Positions 56,456-64,000 of a DNA stretch of 64,000 nucleotides are shown one piece after another. This DNA is from Schizophyllum amplum (taxonomy: Eukaryota > Basidiomycota > Agaricomycetes > Agaricales > Schizophyllaceae). Each line of letters begins with the position of its first letter. The first letter of the stretch is position 1. Under the pieces are notes generated by a model that saw only the letters and a list, made by a program, of their open reading frames with translations, did not search any database and had not been told where the DNA came from. The translations under genes were made by a program, and so were the position numbers. The stretch is from NCBI GenBank assembly GCA_007026445.1, contig VDMD01000027.1, forward strand, positions 1 through 64,000, in the 5' to 3' direction.

Positions 56456-56693
56456 TGTGTACCGTTGCTGGTCCTCTTTTTGTCTATTATTCCTTTTTGG
56501 TTCTCTTTGGAAGGGTTCTTGTCGACACATTACAACTTCTGCCAGTAGGCGACGCCCGCTCAGCCCCCCCCTACAACAGCGTAATCGGCCATATCTTGCA
56601 TTGTACATTACAACATGTTGGTGTATACTTCCCTATAATAAAACAGTCCATTGAAATAAAGGATCCCGCCGTGATACACCATTCCTTTGCCAT

Positions 56694-58950
56694 CTACTGC
56701 GCAATGCTCATCAAACTGCCCACAAATGTGAGGATCTGGCAGATAATCAGCAAACGACAATGGACAAGATACAGCAAGAAGACACTCACCAGCCTCGGCC
56801 GCACATCGACGATATCCTCGGGTACGAGGAAAATCAGCGCGTTCATCTTACGTGCGATGGAGATGGCCAGTTTTGCTGAAGGGTGCGTGATCAGTCTTAC
56901 TGCAAGGTAGAACAACTTGTCGACGTACCGTTCTGTCTCCTGTCCTCGTACGGCCCGTCTCAGCCACGCCAATCACAAGGTCAGGGTCGACGATGCCGGG
57001 CCGTATCGCGTCGAGCAGGTCGAGGAAGAACAATCCGGTCGTGATCGAGGGTCCTTGAACGACCGTATCGGGCGCACGCCCGGCTTCGCCGCCTGCGCGG
57101 TCGTGTTCGCCCACTTGAGCATCTCCGTGTCGCTGATCGGTCGCCCGCCACCCGTCTTCGATAGTGCAGTTAAGGTCTTCGTGATGTTCAGTCTGCAGAC
57201 TACGTCAGACATCCCAGCACTTACATATGTATTCGTGAATGACATACCTCATGAGTTGCCAGACGAGACCCAGGACGAGGGTCTTCTTTCCGTCGACGAT
57301 GTCCGCGCCCTGGATGCCGACCATGTGCATGCCGTTCTGCTTGGCGAGGTCGACCGCGTAGTTCGTGTTCTCCACGCACTTGAAGCGCGAGAGGCCTGGC
57401 GTGGGCATGATGCCGATGTCCTCGCCCTCCTCTGCTTCGCCTGCAACATACGCGCCGAGCTTTGCCCCGCGCCCCTGGTTCGGCTTCGACACCCGCCGCC
57501 ACACGACGCTGCCCGGGAGCACCTTGTCGAAGGCTTGCAGGATGGCGAGCCCGTCCTTCAAATTCTCGAACAGGTTGAACACACCGGGCTCTACGTTGAG
57601 CGAGTTGAGCCAGAGCATGAACACGCGCGCCTCGCGCTCGCCCTCCGCGTCAAAGTCCTCCACAACACCATAGTCCTTCGCCTCCTGCTCGTCGAGCGGC
57701 TCGAGCCCGGGGTGCGTGTTGAACAGGTTTGCGACGAAAGCAAGGTTCAGGCGCGGGTTGCCGGATGTGAGGGAGACGGTGTGAGGTACTTGCGGCAACC
57801 GATGTTCGCCGCATTCTGCAGAACCTCCTCCGCGCGCGTGCGCAGATCGCTCGTTTGCAGCGGTGCGAGCGAGCAGTCGTCGGGTTTGAGCTGGTGTAAC
57901 AGCACGGTGTAGTTCTCGCCGTCCGAGACGTCGCGGCTGAAGTTGTTGACGCGACGCTTCCAGCCGGCGGCCTTCAGGTGGTAGTTGAACCAGCGAAGGA
58001 GGATCTGGTCGGGCGTCAGGCGGAGGAGGTCGTCGATCGTCTCGCCCTCCTCGCATAGTCGGTACAGCTCGGGGTGCAGCTTGATGTCGATCTGCGCGAG
58101 CAGGCCGCGGCGGATGATCTGCCAGATCAGGCCGAGGATGAGATGCTCGCGGCCCTCCGAGATGTCCGTGGAACCGATGTTGACGACCGAGCAGCCGATG
58201 GCTTTGGCGGAGGTGATGACGATGTTGTTGTTCTCGGTGATCTGGAACGCGTTGAGCGGCTTGCGCGCAGTGGGCTTGTTGAGCACGCGCATGTCGATGG
58301 TCTCGGGGACGGAATCGTTGATGAGCTTGCACAGGATGAGGCCGTCCTTGACGTCGTCAAACAGCTGCATGGTGTCCGTGGGGATGGGAAAGCGCGACCC
58401 GATGTCCGCGTCATTCTCGATGACCTGGAGGTAGTCAGTACCAAGGTAAACGAGCTAGGTGAGGGATGCGCACCCCGTTGATGTGATTCGTGAACTCGCG
58501 CCGTTCATCTTCGTTGATCGTGTGGCTGACATTCGCGTTCGAGCCCTGCACAGTAACTTTGCCGGCCTTTGTCTTGAGCGGTCCCTGCGCCGTCGAGTGC
58601 AGCTTCACGTTCAGCTGCGCTATATAGTTAGCCATCGTCTCCTTAATCCTTGCGCACGACGCACCTCGACCCAGTCCTCCAGCTCGAGCTTCCCGCTGGC
58701 GTCTACGCTGACGTGCTTGAGCGTCTCTCGTGCCGTATCATACGACTCTCCGCTCGACTGCAGGGCATGGAGCGCAGCAGACTTGTCTATACGTCCTGGC
58801 GTGTCCGTCGAGATCCCGCTATGCGCGCATATGTCAGAGCCTCGTCGCGTCCAGGGCAGTCAGTTCAGCTCACTTGAAGCGGTTGACGAGCTCGAACATC
58901 TGTTCCCGAGTGACCTCGGGGTATTTCTTCTGGAGCTTAAAGGCCTCCAT
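56694..58950 (-). CDS. SAC6: Fimbrin/plastin, actin-bundling protein
   Basis: Crosslinks F-actin in patches and cables. Start MEAFKLQKKYPEVTREQMFE (58950) with an EF-hand-like N-terminal region (GRIDKSAALHALQSS, VDASGKLELEDWVE). Then NVSHTINEDERREFTNHING and four calponin-homology domains: DVKDGLILCKLINDSVPETI, NAFQITENNNIVITSAKAIG, EHLILGLIWQIIRRGLLAQI; RWFNYHLKAAGWKRRVNNF, NPRLNLAFVANLFNTHPGL; FMLWLNSLNVEPGVFNLFEN, NTNYAVDLAKQNGMHMVGIQ; ISDTEMLKWAN, TTGLFFLDLLDAIRPGIVD, AKLAISIARKMNALIFLVPE. The end is spliced (VRPRL | ILTFVGSLMSIAQ, stop 56694-56696). Three one-base deletions are needed to keep frame (near 57775, 57045 and 56955). The family is single-copy and highly conserved, so sequence error is at least as likely as gene loss. 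Confidence 0.9.
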
Positions 58951-60654
58951 CGTGGTTGTTGTAGTGGGGGGAAGAGGGAGATGGGAGTACAATGGAAGAC
59001 TGAAGTGACGCAATCCGAGATGGGAAATCCTTTTGGCGTGACGTTCTCCTGCTTACGCCCGGTCTGAGAGCGAAGACGTTCAGCGAGCAACTTCTTATAG
59101 TATAACTTATAGGCGCCCCCTATCGCTACGCAGCATATTCGCTGACACAGCATGAGGCAGTTCCACCGCCACAACGGCGCAGCATTGGCGCAGTCGCCAA
59201 GAATTTTCGCTCAAAGGCTGTCTTCAGGTTGTTCCAACAACATGAGACAAATCCAAGGTGTCAGTGCGCGCTCCTCGCCAGATCAATAGAGTACAACGAG
59301 AACTTAGAGCGCGAAGGTGGTTCGCGCCAATGAGTTCGAGCGTTCAGGGCGACAAAACGCGAAGGTCTGTGAAGTTAAGGCGGCAAACTCCGAGTCACGT
59401 GTAGACTTACCGCATGCGGACGCATCATCATGTCCGCTGGCTTCATCCGCCCTCAACCCGCCCCCTCGACTCTGCTTTGGTACGCAGGATATCCTGATTA
59501 GCATCCGTCTACCGACGTCAACTGATTCCTGCACATCCCTGAGGGGATTTGCATTGTTCTAATAGCCTCTGTGCTGACTTGTACGCGTAGGCGCCCCCGA
59601 AGCAAGGATCCGTCCCAGGCAGCTCGATGGTGGTTCATGCGCGTATCCTTGTTTCTGGAGAGGCATGCCATACCTCTCATACAGGCGGGCGAACATCGTA
59701 CGTGATTTGTCCCGACGATGCATTTCATTCAACAGCGTCGGAGCGAGGACACGTTTGGCTCCCCTGTGGCGAGCAAGGTCAGGCCGAGGATTGGGAATTT
59801 AGTGCAGTCGGGCAGAGATTGCGATGGCAAGCCTGCCGTGCAGGGCGTGAAGGGATTTGGGGTGTACGTAGTTCAGGTACGTTCACGGTCTCTCATATTG
59901 ACTCGTTGCTGACGTCCCCTCCTAGACTTGTATTCAGAGATTACTCTCCTGCAATATCATATCATTCTATCCATATCATTATGCCTTGAGCCCGTTGAAT
60001 CAGAGCCAGCGGCAGTGAGCTGGACGACGACGAGGGTAGACGGACGCGCAACCACTTCGAGCTATACGCTGGACTCAAGATGTCGAACGAAGAGAATCCA
60101 AGGAGCGGATACAGTGGTCGAACAGGAGGTGCGTGTGCTGCGCCGTGGGCTTTACTCGCAAAGCTGACCTCGGGCAGACGAAATTTGGCGTTGTCCAATC
60201 GCGATGTCCCGGCCGACATGCAAGCCAGCACAGGGAGCGTCATGCACCGCACTCCTGGCGCACATCATCTCCCGCTCGGTCCAGCAGCACGTTCTTCCAA
60301 GAGCCAACGTGGTCATTCATATCCGGAAGGGGAGCCTGCCGCGCGATCGACAAACGCTCTAGCATCAATGTCGCGGAAGTTCCATTGCCCACGACCGTCA
60401 CCTCCCTTTGCGCAATGTTCCTCCCTTTCCTCAATGCATCCGATGACGGGCCACCGCAAGACGCCATCGAGCATACCGCCACAAAAGAACAATGACCTTC
60501 TTTGTTTACGTCCAAACACGGCTTTAATCGGCGGCCCGAACGGGCCCGAGTCGTTACCACCGCCGAACGCCAGAATCGCGCGACACGAGCAGCGCACCAC
60601 CCACGGCGGACTCGAGGCTCCTGGTCGCCGTGAAAACCCCTCCTCACCTCCACT
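58951..60654. promoter_or_regulatory. Divergent promoter region between fimbrin and Epl1
   Basis: The two genes are transcribed away from each other. There are frames of up to 215 codons (60080-60727 plus) but they overlap the Epl1 start in another phase and carry no domain. I see no tRNA or repeat. Confidence 0.45.
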
Positions 60655-63600
60655 ATGGGCTCCCGGCCCTTCCACGGCGGCGCGAGCCTCAGAAAGACCC
60701 CACGAATCACGAACAAAACCCGCTTGAAGCTCCACCGAGATGAACTCGATCTTGACTTCATACCCGACGATGAGGAGGAATCCGCCCGTCTTTCCCAGCA
60801 AACCCAAGGCGTCGACCAAGAAGACTCGAAGGCAAGTCCATATCCCCCATACGCGCGTCGTGTGCGGCGCTGCTGGCGTCTTTGTTGCCACTGCGACGTG
60901 GCCAATTTTCATTGGTTCCGCAGAATGCTGACTCATATGCGACACGTGTCTGACCTTCCCCTTTAGGAAGTCCATCTGCTCCAGGCACTGTCGCGCCACG
61001 ATCCACGGTCGGGCGGTGCCTCGTCGGTGCAGGCGTTCATCCCCATCCCCGACAACACTGGCGTGGCCGACAACTACGACACGCTCTACCCGCCGAAGAA
61101 ATGGAAGGACCCGATTACGTACCTATGTACCTCGACGACCGTTGAAGAGAGCATCACGGACGCCATCGCTGACGGCTTGACATACTACCTCGATGAACGC
61201 GATGCAGACTGGCTCAACCGCAATAATGAAGCCGCCCGTGGGGAAGGGACAAGTGCACAAGGCGCGATCTCCGCCAACGCTCGGACGTCCGTTCGCAACA
61301 CCAAAGGCAAGGGCAAGGAAGACGCGAGCGTGCTCATCACGGAGAACGAGTTCGAGCTGGTCATGGGCGCCTTTGAATGGGTCACGCAGCAGAATACTGA
61401 GTTCCTGCACATCGTACGTACTTGCTGGCCTGCAGCTTTATCGGATGACCGACTTTGTATACAGGGTCTTCAGAATGGCATGCCGTTTCCCGGATTCGCT
61501 GAATACCAAACGTTCTTTTCTGCTCCGCTGCCTCGCAAGCTCTTCGCCTCATACTTGGTTCCCGCCTGGGCGCCTCCGCCTCCGCAACTGCTCAAGGTCG
61601 CGCGTGCCATCTACCCGCATTGGCGACACCGACGAGAAGAGCGTGGTGGCCATCGTATCATACCTTCTCTCAATGTTCGTGCGCGCGCTCTCATGCCGAC
61701 CACCCATCTGATCTTCTGCAGTACGACGAGTCCGACGTCAGCAATGAGTCCTATGTCTGCTTTCGCCGCCGTGACACGAAGGCGGTCCGCAAGACCCGGG
61801 CGCAGCAGTCGTCGTCCTCCGAAAAGCTCGCGCGCTTGCAGGCTGATCTTGCCGCTCCTATCGGCATCGCTCGCGCCCTATACCAGCGCGAGACGCCAAG
61901 AGGGACCAGGCGAAAGCCGCGCAATTGCTGTTCGCCCAGCGTGTGCAATTCATCGACCTTAAGCGCCGCTTCCCGACATTGGGCGACAAGGATGACGAGG
62001 CTAACTACCTGGTCGACAAGGAGCGGGTCGTTCGGAAGCATGCAGATTCTGGGTATGTCATCTTTCCGCTTGTCTGTATCAATGACTCACGTTGTTCGCA
62101 GTCGCACTCCCCTCGCAAAGCTCAGAGCGCCGGCGGACCCATCGAACGTATCTGGCAAATCTGCAGATGTTGCGATCAAGCCGCAGGAGCGCTTAACAGT
62201 GTCATGGCCAACGTCGAGCATGAACTACACCGCCACAAAGAGCGCGACAAGCACTGGCAGACGAGGTCGACGTGAGTGTCTCGCGTCCTGATGGCACAGT
62301 TGACTGATGTCTGGCAGTCTCCGTATCAGCAACCGTCCGCTACGTGGGGACGCCGGTGTTCAAGTACTTCCTGCGGTTGAGGAGGGTACCCAACGGACGG
62401 ATCGCGCCGTTCGGACCGATATGGTCGGGGCGGCCGGCTGCTTGTCGACCGCCGGTCTACTGCGGTACGGCGCATCGACGCGTCTGCACGTCGCTCGGCG
62501 ATCTTCCCTGATATTGGGCTGTCATCATTGGCGTCGACGTCGCAGTCTACCTTGTTTGGTTCCATCACCGAGGTACAAGACGAGCAGCCAGACGCGGACG
62601 ACTCCGGAGAGACGAGCGACGACAGCAGGTCAACCACGCTTGTTCCGCACCGCCGAAGGAGACACCATGGCCGTTGATGTGAAGCCTGCCGGTGACGCGA
62701 CGGTGCCGCTGAACCCCTTGTTGACGATGGGGATGCCGGTGTGGAGGATGCCGGTGTGGCGTCTCCAATCAAGACGTTGAGCGATCAGAAGAAGCCAAGC
62801 ACCGTCTCCTCCCGTTGCTATCCCCGACGCGGAGACACCCGACGATCGCCTGCTCGCTCAGTGGGCCTTTGACGTCGACGACACGCCCGCTGTAGGCCCG
62901 GAGGGCTTGGAAGAGCAGGACCGTATCTTGCTGGACGACTTCTCCTCTCGGTACGTTGCGATCTTAGTCGCCCTTCTCTCTGACTGACGTTCCTCTTAGG
63001 AACTCAAGTTCACTAGCAGCATATTCCACGAGGCCGATGTCATGAACTTGGGCACGCATGCGGCCTTCCATTACATGAACGCTGAAGGTCGGGAGGTGGA
63101 ACGTCCGCTCCTGTTCATGCCAGCGCTCCGGCCGCAGATCCGCGACCCGAGGATAATGCAGCAGGCCATGCTGGCACGGCGGGCGGGCGCGGCCCAGGCT
63201 CAGCAGGCTGCGCAGCCGCCGGTCGTCACCGCTCAGCCAGTGGGCATGCAGACTGTGGTTACCGGCACCCAGAAGAACGGTCAAGGCCTCGCTGCAGCGC
63301 CGGCGCCACCGATGGCTCAGCAGGCTGCAACGCCGCAGCCAGGTGCCCAGCCGCCGCACGTCGCCGTCCCTCATCACCAGCGCGCGCGCCCACCGCCTAT
63401 ACAGCTTCCCAGCAATGTTCTGGCGGCACCCCGTCCCGCGTCCACCAACCCCGCTCCGGCCCAGGTGCCCACCGTCTCGCAGCAGCAGTCCCCACCGAAC
63501 GCGAGCGCACCTATTGCGGCGCCGCGGCCACAAGCCATACCGATACCACATGTCGACAACCACGTAGGGGGTGGTCTGCCGACGATACAACGAATACCCA

Positions 63601-64000
63601 GTCAGCAACAGCAGCATGCGTCTCTGCCCAATGCCAACGGCAGCCGTCTGTGGTCAACGGATCCGCGTCGCGTCCGCCGTCCCAGCAGCAGCTTGCTCAG
63701 CCTCACAGCAGCGGTGCCGTGCAGCATGCGACCGGCAGCCAGCCTCACACGAACGGCGTGCAACACCAACGAACGGGCTCAGCCGCGAACGGCTACACCC
63801 CGGACATGATGGCCGCGTACGCATACATGCAGGCGAACGGGCAGTTCAACGTGCAACATGCGCCTGGGACGAAGCTGCCTACACCGGCGCTGCGCCCAGC
63901 GGCGGCTGCCCCCGTCGTACATGCATCTTGCCGCCGCGAACTTCCCAAAGATGGCGCCGGGGCAGTGGGCGCACGCATCTCCGCAGGTCAACGGGATGCA
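60655..64000 (+). CDS. EPL1: Enhancer of polycomb-like protein Epl1 (NuA4 subunit), 3' end outside window
   Basis: Scaffold of the NuA4/Piccolo histone acetyltransferase. Start MGSRPFHGGASLRKTPRITN, then RLKLHRDELDLDFIPDDEEE (EPcA start). Exon 1 ends at 60831; intron 60832-60966 has a GC donor (GCAAGT) and an AG acceptor; exon 2 starts EVHLLQALSRHDP, then AFIPIPDNTGVADNYDTLYP and ENEFELVMGAFEWVTQQNTE. Next GMPFPGFAEYQTFF, ARAIYPHWRHRREERGGHRI, YDESDVSNESYVCFRRRDTK (classic EPcA end), RDQAKAAQLLFAQRVQFIDL, EHELHRHKERDKHW, DDTPAVGPEGLEEQDRILLD and a long Gln/Pro/Ala-rich tail still open at the window edge. One-base deletions are needed near 61890, 62197, 63655 and 63915; since Epl1 is essential in yeast, error in the consensus is likely. 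Confidence 0.88.

Noticed and set aside
56917..57912. 331-codon plus-strand frame
   Set aside because: It is the antisense shadow of the fimbrin coding exons, which match a conserved family.
57870..58332. N-terminal half of a 375-codon minus-strand frame
   Set aside because: Its His/Arg-rich first part is the wrong phase of fimbrin. Only the part after the break near 57775 is the real fimbrin frame.

Overview
The window looks like the nuclear genome of a filamentous basidiomycete, most likely an agaricomycete. Genes are broken by many short (about 45-70 nt) GT-AG introns. The tRNA genes carry small introns after the anticodon. The gene families present (fungal STAND receptors with a Goodbye domain, PL26-type rhamnogalacturonan lyase, VBA-like and hexose MFS transporters, Epl1, fimbrin) are fungal. 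No bacterial operons or CRISPR arrays are visible. Assignment to an order would be a guess.

Layout, left half. A bestrophin-family anion channel (0.98-3.17 kb) is followed by two related PP2C-type phosphatases (3.74-5.12 and 9.62-10.99 kb) with matching intron positions. Between them lies a perfect 1,033-bp inverted repeat (5760-6792 and 7120-8152) with one copy of a small putative gene in each arm, plus a Tc1/mariner-like MITE (8904-9310). After a gene-poor stretch with tandem repeats come a branched-chain aminotransferase (13.45-15.14 kb), a hexose-type MFS transporter on the minus strand (15.63-17.68 kb), a second MITE of the same family in the opposite orientation (18691-19286), tRNA-Gly(GCC), a DHA2/VBA-like transporter (21.09-23.08 kb) and an Atg27/MRH-like type I membrane protein (23.44-25.03 kb).

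Middle. After another tRNA-Gly, 26.04-28.02 kb holds an array of diverged repeat units. Each unit contains short hairpins whose stems vary in a compensatory way while the loop stays constant, and the loops resemble the T-arm/B-box of tRNA genes. Single or inverted relatives occur at 11.9 and 55.2-55.9 kb. Two paralogous Goodbye / NACHT-like / ankyrin receptors, both lacking recognisable Walker A and B motifs, face each other at 29.35-32.60 (+) and 44.96-48.17 kb (-). Between them are a minisatellite-rich gene-poor stretch, tRNA-Glu(CTC), a PL26/YetA-like exo-rhamnogalacturonan lyase with minisatellites in its introns (37.7-42.9 kb, -) and a third tRNA-Gly.

Right end. A short-chain dehydrogenase, a MYND zinc-finger fragment, an unrecognised gene, a fourth tRNA-Gly, fimbrin (56.69-58.95 kb, -) and Epl1 (60.66 kb to beyond the window, +) follow. 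Almost every protein gene right of about 47.3 kb carries apparent 1-2 nt deletions, including the conserved fimbrin and Epl1, while the genes I could follow to the left read through cleanly. This is either a drop in consensus quality or a decaying segment, and it limits pseudogene calls there.
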